Assembly (NCBI GenBank): GCA_026826555.1
Contig: JAKSZT010053883.1
Span: 31,043,282-31,107,281, forward strand
DNA length: 64,000 bases
Direction: 5' to 3'
Source: Tolypeutes matacus
Taxonomy: Eukaryota > Chordata > Mammalia > Cingulata > Chlamyphoridae
The notes below the pieces were generated by a model. That model worked only from the letters and a program-made list of their open reading frames with translations, made no database searches and was not told the DNA's origin. Made by a program: the position numbers and the translations under genes. How positions within the stretch are numbered: the stretch's first letter is position 1; every line of letters begins with the position of its first letter. Positions 54,469 to 64,000 of the stretch are shown here, piece after piece.

Positions 54469-54924
54469 GGAAACGGAGGTGGCTCAAGCAATTGGGCTCC
54501 CATCTGCCATATAGGAGGTCCAGGGTTCGATTCCCAGGGCCTCCTGGTGAAGGCAAGCTGGCCCGTGCAGCGAGCTGGCCCAAGCAGAGAGCTGGCCCAC
54601 TCAGAGAGCTGGCCCATGCGGAGTGCTAGCCCTCACAGGAGTGGTGGCCTGCATGGAAAGCTGGCACAGCAAGATGACACAACAAAAAGAGACACAGAGG
54701 AGAGACAATAAGAGATACAGCAGACCAGGGAGCTGAGGTGGTGCAAGAGATTGAACACCTCTCTTCCACTCCGGAAGGTCCCAGGATCAGCTCCCAGTGC
54801 CACCTAAAGAGAAGACAAGCAGACACAGAAGAACACACAGTGAATGGACACAGAGAGCAGACAGTGAGCATAAAACAATGGGGGGGAGGGAATAAATAAA
54901 TAAATAAATAAATCTCTTTTAAAA
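54469..54924 (+). mobile_element. Composite (dimeric) DAS-type SINE
   Basis: The first tRNA-like unit has 'GGTGGCTCAAGCAATTGG' and 'GGTTCGATTCCC'. A linker with repeated 'gagctggccca' and 'gcaagatgacacaacaaaaa' follows, then a second unit with 'GAGGTGGTGCAAGAG', then a body with 'cacagtgaatggacacag' and an (AATA)n tail. 'aacaggca' is duplicated on both sides. It cuts ORF2 of the second L1. Confidence 0.88.
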
Positions 54925-56449
54925 AACAGGCAAAAAAAGGGAAAATTCACAAATATAGAGAGATTAAACAACACACTCTTAAACAATCAGTGGGTTAAAG
55001 AAGAAATAGCAAGAGAAATCAACAAATAACTCGAGAAAAATGAAAGTGAGATCACGACATGTCAGAACCTATGGGATGCAGTGAAGGCAGTGTTGAGAGG
55101 GAAATTTATAGCCCTCAATGCTTACATTAAAAAAGAAGAGGGAAGCGGCTGTGGCTCAATCAGTAGGGCTCCCGTTTACCATATGGGAGGCCCCGGGTTC
55201 GGTTCCCGGGGCCTCCTGGTGAAGGCAGGCCCGCCCGCATGGCATGGTTAGCTGACCCAGCGAGCACAAGCAGCAAGGGGGGGATAAATGAATAAATAAA
55301 TAAAATCTTTAAAAAAAAAAAAAGAAGAAGAAGAAAGCTAAAATCAATGACCTAACTACACAGCTGGAGGAGCTATAAAAATAACAGCAAATTATTCCCA
55401 AAGCAAGCAGAAGGAATGAAATAACAAAGATCAGAGCAGAAATAAATGAAATTGAAAATAAAAAAACAATAGAATTAACAAAACCAAAAGTTGGTTCTTT
55501 GAGAATATTAACAAAATTGACAAACCCTTAGCTAGACTGACAAAGAAAAAAAAGAAAGAAGATGCAAATAAATAAAATCAGAAATGAAAAAGGTGACAAT
55601 AAGGGTAATAAGAGGACGCTATGAACAACTGTATGCCAACAAACTAGACAATGTAGATGAAAAGGAAAAATTCCTAGAAACACAGGAACAGCCTACATTG
55701 ACCCTAGAAGAAATAGAAGATTTCAACAAACCAATCACAAGTAAAGAGATTGAAACAATCATCAGCTCCCCAAAATGAAAAGCCCAGGACCAGATGGTTT
55801 CACAGGTGAAGTCTACCAAGCATTAAAAGAAGATTTAATACCAATCATATTTAAATTCTTCCAAAAAATTGAACAAGAAGTAACACTACCAAACTCATTC
55901 TATGAAGCCAGTATCACCTTAATACCAAAGCCAGGTAAAGATATTAGAAAATAAAGAAAATTACAGACCCATTTCCCTAATGAATACAAATGCAAAAGTC
56001 CTCAACAAAATAATCACTAATCGAATCCAACACATTAAAAGAATTATTTATCATGATCAAGTGGATTTTATCCCAGGCCTACAAGGGTGGTTCAACACAA
56101 GAAAATCAATCAGCATAATACACCACATTAATAAGTCAAAGAAAGAAAATCACATGTTCATCTTGATTGGTGCAGAAAAGACATTTGTCAAAATCCAGCA
56201 TCCTTTCTTGATAAAAACTCTCCAAAAGATAGGAATAGAAGAAAATTTTCTCAACATGATAAAGGGCATCTATGAAAAACCCACAGTTAACATTGTACAT
56301 AATGGTGAAAGACTGAAGGTTTTCCCATTGAGATCAGGAACAAGACAAGGATGCCCACTGTCACCACTGTTGTTCAATATAGTGCCAGAGGTTCTAGCTA
56401 GAGCAATCAGGCAAGAAAAAGAAACAAAAGATATTCAAATTAGAAAGGA
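54925..56449 (+). pseudogene. Relic of L1 ORF2, linker and reverse-transcriptase N-terminal half
   Basis: A continuation of ORF2 interrupted by the SINE at 55140. Visible segments: [11 protein letters not shown], then [13 protein letters not shown] and [11 protein letters not shown] of RT motifs 0-1. In the 55980-56449 frame there is HDQVDFIPG, a motif-A region in which the catalytic aspartate context reads [14 protein letters not shown] (the Asp is replaced by Gly), and [16 protein letters not shown] for motif B. The altered catalytic Asp and several frameshifts make it inactive. Confidence 0.82.
55140..55319 (+). mobile_element. DAS-type tRNA-Ala SINE, full length
   Basis: Same young subfamily as 1087. 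'aaaagaaga' is repeated before (55131-55139) and after the poly-A tail. It lies in ORF2 of the second L1. Confidence 0.94.
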
Positions 56450-56727
56450 GGGAAGCTGCTGTGGCTCAATTGGTTGGGCTCCCATTTACCATACGGGAGG
56501 CCCCGGTTTCCATTCCCAGGACCCCCTGGTGAAGGGAAGCCAGCCGGCATGGCACAGTGAGCTGACGGCCCATGCGGCACAGTCAGCTCACCGCGCATGA
56601 GCTGGCGCAGCAAGATGACGCAACAAAGGGAGACAAGCAGACACAGAAAAATGCAAAGCAAATAGACACAGTGAGCACAAGCAGCAAGGAGGGGGGGCGA
56701 TAAATAAATAGAAATCTTTTTTTAAAA
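56450..56727 (+). mobile_element. Long DAS-type SINE with extended body
   Basis: The head 'GCTGTGGCTCAATTGG' and a decayed B box are followed by a longer body ('gcagcaagatgacgcaacaa', 'gacacagtgagcacaagcag') than the young subfamily. The duplication 'aaattagaaag' lies on both sides. The body joins the head type of the young copies to the linker type of the dimers, so it may be an intermediate form. Confidence 0.88.
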
Positions 56728-56819
56728 AATTAGAAAGAAAGAAGTAAAACTATTACTATTGCAGATGTGATGATCCTATACCTAGAAAATCCTGAAAAAT
56801 CTACAACAAATCTACAGAG

Positions 56820-57173
56820 CAAGGGTTCTTAACCAGGGGTCCATGGAAAAATGTCAGGGGGTCCATGAGCTTGAATTGAAAAAGACAACTTATTATCTTT
56901 ATTTTCTCTGACCTCTAACTGAAATCTAGCATTTCCTTCACTCATGAATATATGCAATAAATTACAGTAGTATTCATTTCATATCACATTACAGTTGTTG
57001 CATATCTCAAAAAATTGCTCATGCTCATCCATACTTAGAAATTGCGGCAGTTGTTAGACCCTACACATTAAATGTCATAGAACTATCTGCTGCTACATTC
57101 TGAGAAGGGGTCCATGGTTTTCACCTGACTGGCAAAGGGGTCCGTGGAACAAAAAAAAGGTTAAGAACCCCTG
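56820..57173. mobile_element. hAT-type MITE, copy 1 (354 bp)
   Basis: Inverted termini: left 'caagggttcttaacc' and right 'ggttaagaacccctg'. The 8-bp duplication TACTAGAG follows on the right (57174-57181); the left copy reads TAC-AGAG, lacking one T. The internal sequence has no ORF. Inserted in the second L1, so it transposed after that L1. Confidence 0.82.
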
Positions 57174-58345
57174 TACTAGAGCTAATAAATGAATTCAGCA
57201 AAGTGGCAGGATACAAGATTAATACACAAAACTCAGTAGTGTTTCTATACACTAGTAATGAGCAATCTGAGGAAGAAGGAAGAAGTTAGGGGAAAAAATT
57301 CTATTTACAATAGTGACTAAAAGAATCAAATATTTAGAAATAAATGTAACCAAGAAAGTAAAGCACTTGTATTCAGAAAACTACAATGCATGCTAAAAGA
57401 ATTTTAAAAGACCTAAATAAATGGAAGAACATTCCATGTTCATGGATGGGAAGACTAAATATCATTAAGATGTCAATTCTATCCAAATTGATATACAGAT
57501 TCAATGCAATCCCAATTTTAAAAAATTCCAAACAGCCTTTTTTAAAGAAATAGAAAACACAATTATCAAATTTCTTTGGAAGGGTAAGGTGCCCCGAATA
57601 GCCAGAAACATCTTAAAAAGGAAGAATATCTTACTTCTGGACTTTAAATCATATTACCTAGCTACAGTGGTAAAAACACCATGGTACTGGCATAAAGATA
57701 GACATATAGACCAATGGAACCAAACTGATGGTTCAGAAACAGACCCTCATGTCTATAGCCAAGTGATTTTTGACAAGGCTGTCAAACCCACCCAGCTGTG
57801 TCAGAACAGTCTGTTTAGCAAATAGTGCTGGGAGAACTAGATATCCATAGCCAAAAGAAAGAAGACCCCTACTTCACACCTTCTACAAAAATTAACTCAA
57901 AATGGATCAAAGACCTAAATATAAAAGCAAGAACCATAAAACTCCTAGAAGAACATGTAGGTAAACATTTTCAAGACCTGGTGGTAAGTGGGGGTTTCTT
58001 AAACCTTACACCAAAAGCATGAGCAATGAAAGAAAAAATGGATAAATGGGACCTCCTCAAACTTAAACACTTTTGTGCCTCAAAGGACTTTGTCAAGAAG
58101 GTAAAAAGGCAACCCACTCAATGGGAGAAAATATTTGGAAACCAATATCTGATAAGGGTTTGATTTCCATGCAATATAAAGAGATTATACAACTGAACGA
58201 TAAAAGAGCAAGCAATCCTGTTTTAAAATGTGCAAAAGACTTATACATTTCTCCCAAGAGGAAATACAAATGGTGAAAAAGTGCATGAAAAAAAATGTTC
58301 AATATCACTAGCTATTAGGGAAATGCAAATCAAAACTACAATGAG

Positions 58346-58578
58346 GGACTGGATGTAGCTCAAGGGGTTGAGCATCTGCTTCCCATGTACAAGGTCCCAG
58401 GTTTGACCCCCGTACTTCCTAAAAACAAACAAAAACAAACAAATAAAAAAACCAACTCTCATTGGAGAGTGGATGTAGCTCAGTAGTTGAGCACCTGCCT
58501 TCCACGTATGAGGTCCTGGGTTCATTCATTCCCTGAGTTCATTTAGGTACCTCCTAAAAAAAAAATCAAAAAAAAAAA
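58346..58578 (+). mobile_element. Head-to-tail pair of monomeric tRNA-Ala SINE units in one insertion
   Basis: Unit 1 ('GGATGTAGCTCAAGGGG', 'GGTTTGACCCCCG') and unit 2 ('GGATGTAGCTCAGTAGTTG', 'GGGTTCATTCATTCC') are separated by an A/C-rich spacer. A single 14-bp duplication 'aaaactacaatgag' encloses both (58332-58345 and 58579-58592), so they entered together, or unit 2 landed in the tail of unit 1. Confidence 0.87.
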
Positions 58579-59049
58579 AAAACTACAATGAGTATCATCT
58601 CACACCCCATAGAATGACCATTATTTAAAAAACAGAAAACAACAAGTGCTGGAGAGAATAGAAATAGGAACACTCCTCCACTGTTGGTGAGAATGTAGAA
58701 TGGTGCAGCCTCTGTCTGTGGAAGACAGTTTGGCAGTTCCTCAGGAAGCTAAATATAGAATTGCCATATGACCTGGCAATCCCCCTCCTAGGAATACGTC
58801 CAAAAGAAATAACAGTGACGTGAACACACATTTGCACACCAGTGTTCACAGCAGTGTTATTCACAATTGCCAAAAGATGGAAACAATCCAAGTGTCCATC
58901 AACCAATGAAAGAATAAATAAAATGTGTTATATACATACGATGGAATACTATGCTGCTGTAAGAAGAAATGAAATTGGGACACATATGATAACATGGATG
59001 AACCTTGAAGGCATTATGGTAAGTGAAAAAAGCCAAAAGGGTATGGTCT

Positions 59050-59235
59050 GGGAAGCGGCTGTGGCTCAATCAGTAGGGCTCCCGTTTACCATATGGGAGG
59101 CCCCGGGTTCGGTTCCCGGGGCCTCCTGGTGAAGGCAGACCCGCCTGCACGGCGTGGTTAGCTGACCCCCCGAGCACAAGCAGCAAGGGGGGGAATAAAT
59201 GAATAAATAAATAAAATCTTTTTTTTTTTAAAAAA
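59050..59235 (+). mobile_element. DAS-type tRNA-Ala SINE, full length
   Basis: Exact 15-bp duplication 'aaaagggtatggtct' at 59035-59049 and 59236-59250. The tail contains a T-run before the A-run. It separates the end of ORF2 from the 3' UTR of the second L1. Confidence 0.95.
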
Positions 59236-60198
59236 AAAAGGGTATGGTCTCACTAATATAAACTAAATATGAAGAATAAACACATGGAGTTAAAACCTAG
59301 ACTATAGCTTACTAGGAGATAGAATGAGGACTAAGAAGGAGTACTGATGCTTAATGTAGGTAGAATTTTCAATTAGCTTGACTATAAAAGTGGGGAAATG
59401 GATAGAGTTGATGGTAACACATTATAGTAAGTGTATCTAACATGGCTGGTTTATAAATGGGATTGTGGCTGAAAGTGGTAGACTAGGGATGTAAATGTCA
59501 ATTGAAAGAAAGCTAGAGAATAATCTGGGGACTGAATAACAGTGAAGAGGATTGTAGTTAATAGTACAAATACAAGAATGTTCTTCTATGAACTAGAACA
59601 AATGTTTGTCACTATTACAAGGTGGTAAGAATATAGTGATGCATGGGAAAAATACAGTTAATGTAACTTATGGACAATGGTTAACAGCAATATTGTAATA
59701 TTCTTGCATCAATGTCAAAGAAGGTACTGTATCAATGCTAAGTGTCAATAATAGGGGAGTATGGGATTTTTTCTTTTGGACTAAGGAAAACTTTCAAAGG
59801 TTTACTAGTGCGATGACTGCACAACTCTGATGAAAGTGAGAGCCACTGAGTGTACACTTTGGGTAGAATATATAAGGCATGGGACTGTATAAATAGTGAA
59901 CCATGTGGTGGGAGATGGACTGTGGTTAACAGTACAAATATGAGAGTGTTCTCTCATGAACTATAACAAATGTGCAATATTGTGTGTGGAAAAAAATATA
60001 CCAAGTGTATCGCCACTAACTAATAGAGTTAGTGGTAATAGTCTGATCATGTTCTTTCATAATCTGTAACAAATGTTCCACAACAATGTAAGGTGTTGAT
60101 GGAGGGGTGACATATGGGAATTTTGCACATTATGCATGATTATTTTGTAAGCTCACAACTTCTATAATAAAAAAATATTTTTAAAAGTAATAATAAAG

Positions 60199-60290
60199 GG
60201 AACAGGCATAGCTCAGTGGTTGAGCACCTGCTTCGTATGTACGAGATCCTGGGTTCAGTTCCTGGTACCTCCTTTAAAAAAAAAAAAAAA
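60199..60290 (+). mobile_element. Monomeric tRNA-Ala SINE (short form)
   Basis: 'GGCATAGCTCAGTGGTTGAG' and 'GGGTTCAGTTCCTGG' with a 15-A tail. 'agtaat' occurs before and after. It sits exactly at the right border of the second L1, where the old L1 resumes. Confidence 0.88.
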
Positions 60291-60378
60291 GTAATGTAAA
60301 TCTATGGTTTTGGACATACAATGTAAAAAGATATAATCTGTAAGAAGTACAAAAAGATGAGGGAACAAAGGGTTATAG

Positions 60379-60573
60379 CAGGAGTTCTTAACCAGGAGTC
60401 CATGAGCTTGAATTCAAATTTAAAAAAAGACATTATTCTTGTGGGGACGTGTCGGTGTGGGTGTGATATATTTATTAAATAATACACAGTATAGTGTGGA
60501 CTTAGTAAGGGGTCTGTGGTTTTCACCTGACTGGCAAAGGGGTCCGTGGAACAAAAAAAGTTAAGAACCCCTG
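60379..60573. mobile_element. hAT-type MITE, copy 2 (195 bp, internally deleted)
   Basis: Inverted termini 'caggagttcttaacc' and 'gttaagaacccctg'; right half near-identical to copy 1 ('ttttcacctgactggcaaag', 'gggtccgtggaac'). Duplications GGTTATAG (60371-60378) and GATTATAT (60574-60581) agree at 6 of 8 positions. No ORF. Confidence 0.8.
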
Positions 60574-61123
60574 GATTATATATAGGAACAGTGTATATGT
60601 ATGCTATTGAAATTAAGTTGGTTTCATATCGAACATGATTGCTATAGATTTAGGATGTTAAATGTAAGCCCCGTGGAAACCACAAAGGAAAGAGATTTTA
60701 TGTCAAAAATTGTTATAAGGGACAAAGAAGGGCACTAAATATTGATAAAATGGTCAATTCATCAAGAAGATGTAACAATTATAAGCATATAATTGACATT
60801 TGAAGGGAAAAATAGATGATTCTACATTAATAATAGGAGACTTCAATACACCACTTTCAATAATTGACAGAACATCTAGACAGAATACCAATAAGGAAGT
60901 AAAGGACTTGAACAATACCATCAATGAATTAGACCTAGCAGACATATGTAGAACACTTCACCCAACAATAACAGAATACACATTCTTCTCAAGTGCACAT
61001 GGATCACTCTCTAGAATACACCAAACGTTAGGTCACAAAACGAGCCTTGATAAATTTTGAAAGATTGAATTCACTCAAAATACCTTCTCCAGCCACAATA
61101 GAATGAAACTAGAAATCAATAAC

Positions 61124-61779
61124 AGTAGTTCATCAGGCTCACCCAGGACACCTGGCGGGGAGACGTTGATGGACAACGGCCATCCCCGGGAATGGAGAGA
61201 GTCTGCAGCTGCAGGCAGGATAGTCCCATCCATCTTCCCCATGGAATATAAGCCCCCTCTCAACTGGAGGTAGAGTAGATGTCACCATCCCAGAATCCTC
61301 AGGATTGGGGGAAGAGCTATGGACTAGAGTAGACTTACTGGTATTCTACTATAGACATATTGTGATTCTAGCAATGGAAGAAAGTACAACATTGATGTGG
61401 AGCCAGTGGCCACTGGAGGCTCTAAGGGCAGGGAGAAGGAAAAACAGGTGTAATACAGGGGCTTTTTCAGGACTTGGGAATCATCCTGGGTGATGTTGCA
61501 ACGACAGATATAGGCCATTTTATATCATCACATAACATGCAGAACTGTGTGGGAGAGAGTGTAGACTACAATGTGAACTATGGTCCATGCTTAATGGCAA
61601 AGCCCCAGGATGCATTTATCAATTGCAATGAATGTGCTACATTAATGAAGTATGTTCATGTGGGTGGGTGTGGGAGGTGTGGGGAGTGGGGCATATGGGA
61701 ATTCCTATATCTTTTGTGTAACATTTATGTAATCTAAGTATCTTTTAAAAATAAAAATAATTTTAAAATTTTTAAAAAG
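61124..61779 (+). mobile_element. L1/HAL1-like 3'-UTR insertion (5'-truncated retrotransposon)
   Basis: Flanked by 'gaaatcaataacag' on both sides (61110-61123 and, after an A-rich tail, 61780-61793), it is a retroposed segment. 'ctacaatgtgaactatggtc', 'tcaattgcaatgaatgtgct', 'gtgtggggagtggggcatat' and 'aacatttatgtaatctaag' resemble the 3' end of old L1/HAL1 elements. Open frames over it carry no recognisable protein. Confidence 0.78.
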
Positions 61780-62596
61780 AAATCAATAACAGAGGGAAAA
61801 CTGGAAAATTCACAAATATGTGGAAATTAAATAACGCTCTTAAACAACCAGTGGATCAAAGAAGGAATTTCAAGAGAAATTAGGAAATATTTTGAGGCAA
61901 ATGAAAAAGAAAACACAACATACCAAAACTTATGGCATACAGCAAAGGCAGTGCCAAGAAGGAAATTTATAGCTCTAAATGATTATATGAAAAAAAGAAA
62001 GATCTCAAGTCAGAGACTTAATCTCAGAGATAGAGGATCTAGAAAAAGAAAAGCAAACTAAACCCAAAGTAAGCAGAAGGAAGGAAATAAAGATTAGAGT
62101 AGAGATAAATGAAATAGAGAATTAAAAAAAAAAAAATAGAATCAACAACACCAAAGGTTGGTTCTTTGAAAACAGCAATAACAACGACAAACCTTTACCT
62201 AGACTGACAAAGAGAGAGGATGCAAATAACTAAAATCAGAAATGAAAGGGGAGAGATTACTACTGACCCCACAGACATAAAAAGGATTGTAAGAGGATAT
62301 TATGAACAACTGTATGCTAACAAATTAGATAACCTAGATAAAATTTCCTGTAAATACTCAAACTACCAACACTCACTCAAGAAGAAATAGAAGATCTCAA
62401 CAGACCAATAACAAGTAAAGAGATTGCATCAGTAATTAAAAACCTCCCAAGGAGCCAGATGGCTTCACTAGTGAATTTTACCTAACATTCCAAGAAGAAT
62501 TAACACCAATCCTCCTCAAACCCTTCCAAAAAAAAAGTGAAGACAAGGACTCACTCCCTAACACACATCACTCTAACATCAAAGCCAGATAAAGAG

Positions 62597-62805
62597 GGAG
62601 CAGATGTGGCTCAAGCAGTTGAACTCCCGCCTCCCACATGAGATGTCCCAAGTTCGTTTCCTGGGGCCTCCTGAAAAAAACAAAAACAAAGCAATGAGCA
62701 AAACAAATGATAAAAACAACTCAGGGAAGCTGAAGTGGCTCAGTGATTGAATGCTGGCTTCCCATCACATACAAAGTCCCAGGTTCAATCCCCAGCTCCC
62801 AGTAC

Positions 62806-62855
<50 letters not shown>
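62597..62855 (+). mobile_element. SINE dimer with 48-base poly-A tail
   Basis: Unit 1 ('CAGATGTGGCTCAAGCAG') and unit 2 ('GAAGTGGCTCAGTGATTGAA', 'GGTTCAATCCCC') are joined by an A/C-rich spacer. The tail is an unbroken run of A from 62808 to 62855. The duplication 'cagataaagag' is at 62586-62596 and 62856-62866. Confidence 0.9.
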
Positions 62856-62856
<1 letters not shown>

Positions 62857-63835
62857 AGATAAAGAGACCACAAGAAAAGAAAATTACATACCAATATCCC
62901 TTATGAATATAGATGCAAAAATCCTCAACAAAATACTAGCAAACCGAATCCAACAGAACATTAAAAGAATAATACACCATGATCAAGTGGGATTTATTAC
63001 AGGTATCAAGGGTGATTCAACATAAGAAAATCAAGTAATGTAATATGCCACTTTAATTTTTTTTAAAAAAGGGAGGGGACATATGATCATCTCAAGTGAT
63101 ACAGAAAAGGCATTTGACAAATTCTAGCACTCTTTCTTGATAAAAACACTCAGAAAATTAGGAATAGAAGGAAACTTCCTCAACATGATAAAGGGAATAT
63201 ATGAAAAACCCCAGCTAACATCACACTCAATGATGAATGACTGAAACTTTCCCTCAAAAATTAGGAACAAGACAAGGATACCATTGTCACTACTGCTATT
63301 CAATATTGTAAGTTCCAGCCAGAGCAATTAAGCAAGAAAAAGAAATAAAAGGTATCCATTGGAAAGGGAGAAGTAAAACTTTTCCTATTATTGCAGATGA
63401 TATGGACCTATATATTTTTTTAAATCCTGAAATATCCACAACTAAGCTACTAGATCTAATAAACAAATTCAAGAAAGTCAATACATGATATCAACACATG
63501 AAAATCAGTAGTGTTTCTATACACTGGTAATGAACAATCTGAGGAGGAAATCAAGAAAAAATTCCATTTACAATAGCAACTAAAAGAATCAAATATCTAG
63601 GAATAAATGTAACCAAGGATGTAAAGGATTTATACACAGAAAATTACAAAAACATGGCTAAAAGAAATCAAAGAAGACCTAAATAAATGGAAGGACATTC
63701 CATGTTCATGGATTGGAAGACTATATATTGTTAAGATATCAATTCTACCCAAAGCAATTTACAGATTCAACCAACCAATAGAATCATACTGAGAGTTCAG
63801 AAATAAACCCTCACATCTATGGTGAACTCATTTTT

Positions 63836-63932
63836 TTTTTTTTTTTTTTTTTACCAGGAGGTACCGGGGATCAAATCCCAGTCTCTCCATATGGTAGACG
63901 GACGCCGAACCTCTTGAGCCACATCCATTTCC
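63836..63932 (-). mobile_element. Monomeric tRNA-like SINE, antisense
   Basis: On the minus strand: 'GGATGTGGCTCAAGAGG', 'GGGATTTGATCCCCGG' and a long A tail. 'ggtgaactcattttt' is found on both sides. It is the same type as 38181-38273. Confidence 0.9.
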
Positions 63933-64000
63933 GGTGAACTCATTTTTGACAAGGGTACCAATTCCACTCAGTGAGGAATGAATCGTCTCTTCCACAAATG

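Larger units (their letters stand above)
56728..59049 (+). pseudogene. Relic of L1 ORF2, reverse-transcriptase C-terminal half and C-terminal region
   Basis: The Y/FADD motif C region reads ADVM where ADDM is expected, losing a catalytic aspartate. Downstream are the conserved C-terminal segments LLDFKSYYLATVVKT, WYWHKDRHIDQWN, MEYYAAVRRNEIGTHM and TWMNLEGIM in the usual order. A hAT MITE (56820-57173) and a SINE dimer (58346-58578) interrupt it, and stops are scattered through it. Confidence 0.8.
50874..60186 (+). mobile_element. Second L1, near full length, inserted into the old L1
   Basis: It starts 'ggaggagccaagatggcag' and ends in A-rich sequence at about 60186. 'gtaatgaaaag' (50863-50873) and 'gtaataataaag' (60187-60198) are the probable target-site duplication. 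Order: 5' UTR with tandem units (to about 52130), broken ORF1, broken ORF2, and a 3' UTR of about 950 bp (59250-60186). Removing the LTR (551 bp), the hAT MITE (354 bp) and five SINEs leaves an element of roughly 7 kb. Stops and frameshifts show it is dead. Confidence 0.85.
60800..63790 (+). pseudogene. Relic of ORF2 of the old L1
   Basis: The endonuclease C-terminal half is readable at 60800-61060 (GDFNTPLSIIDRTSRQ, ADICRTLHP, EYTFFSSAHGSLSR). RT pieces follow: 'ccaaggagccagatggcttc' (PDG motif region), 'gtgatacagaaaaggcattt' (motif A, DTEKAFD retained), 'ggaacaagacaaggatacc' (motif B, with the Cys codon lost) and 'attgcagatgatatggacc' (motif C, ADDM retained). Multiple stops and four insertions make it non-functional. 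The N-terminal part of the endonuclease is absent. Confidence 0.8.
60291..64000 (+). mobile_element. Old L1 resumed: inter-ORF segment and ORF2, running off the window
   Basis: 'gtaatgtaaatctatggttt' and 'ggttttggacatacaatg' continue the inter-ORF segment left at 50873, so the two parts are one element. Interruptions: a hAT MITE (60379-60573), a 3'-UTR insertion (61124-61779), a SINE dimer (62597-62855) and an antisense SINE (63836-63932). The first part of ORF2 appears to be missing, because the inter-ORF segment passes directly into mid-endonuclease sequence near 60715. Confidence 0.82.

Noticed and set aside
53706..59049. Possible active L1 ORF2
   Set aside because: Stops, frameshifts and changed catalytic residues in endonuclease and reverse-transcriptase motifs rule out activity.

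Overview
This window looks like non-coding, repeat-rich DNA from a xenarthran mammal, most likely the nine-banded armadillo (Dasypus) or a close relative. The main evidence is a family of tRNA-Ala-like SINEs with A and B boxes, A-rich tails and long target-site duplications. Established knowledge calls this family the DAS-SINEs, described from Dasypus. Sixteen insertions are recognisable. One subfamily (near 1087, 5869, 14699, 23646, 50476, 55140 and 59050) is nearly identical from copy to copy, so it was active recently. The background of MIR and L2 fragments is shared by all placental mammals. I found no host protein-coding exon, no RNA gene and no promoter of a known gene. The longest open frames are low-complexity, antisense to repeats or unrecognisable.

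Layout. Positions 1-48500 are intergenic or intronic DNA with about thirty MIR fragments, many L2 tails, a few hAT-type DNA transposon relics and several LTRs. Two LTR families stand out. One is an MLT1-like (ERVL-MaLR) family at 22710-23870 (two copies, one nested in the other) and 35023-35552. The other is a TGTAGC...TAATACA family with copies at 3131-3825, 38510-39044 and 53139-53689 (minus). Between repeats lie repeat-free, TAAT/ATTA-rich patches that look like developmental enhancers: 7900-8170, 9290-9480, 9610-9965, 19640-20060, 31490-31770, 33500-33690 and 39425-39505. Two of them share the same 15-mer plus a second 10-mer. A GC-rich block near 46150-46460 contains a full match to the CTCF core motif.

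Positions about 48640-64000 form one nested retrotransposon stack. An old L1 (5' part 48640-50873, 3' part from 60290 to beyond the window end) is split in its inter-ORF region by a second near-complete L1 (50874-60186). The second L1 carries one LTR, one hAT MITE and five SINE insertions, and its 5' UTR contains about six tandem units of roughly 112 bp. Both L1s are dead: their ORFs carry stops and frameshifts, and in the inserted L1 the catalytic residues of the reverse transcriptase are altered.

No genes act together here. The probable functional content is regulatory (candidate enhancers and a CTCF site), and the rest records layered transposition whose relative order can be read from the nesting. 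Repeat family names come from remembered consensus features and were not checked against a repeat library.
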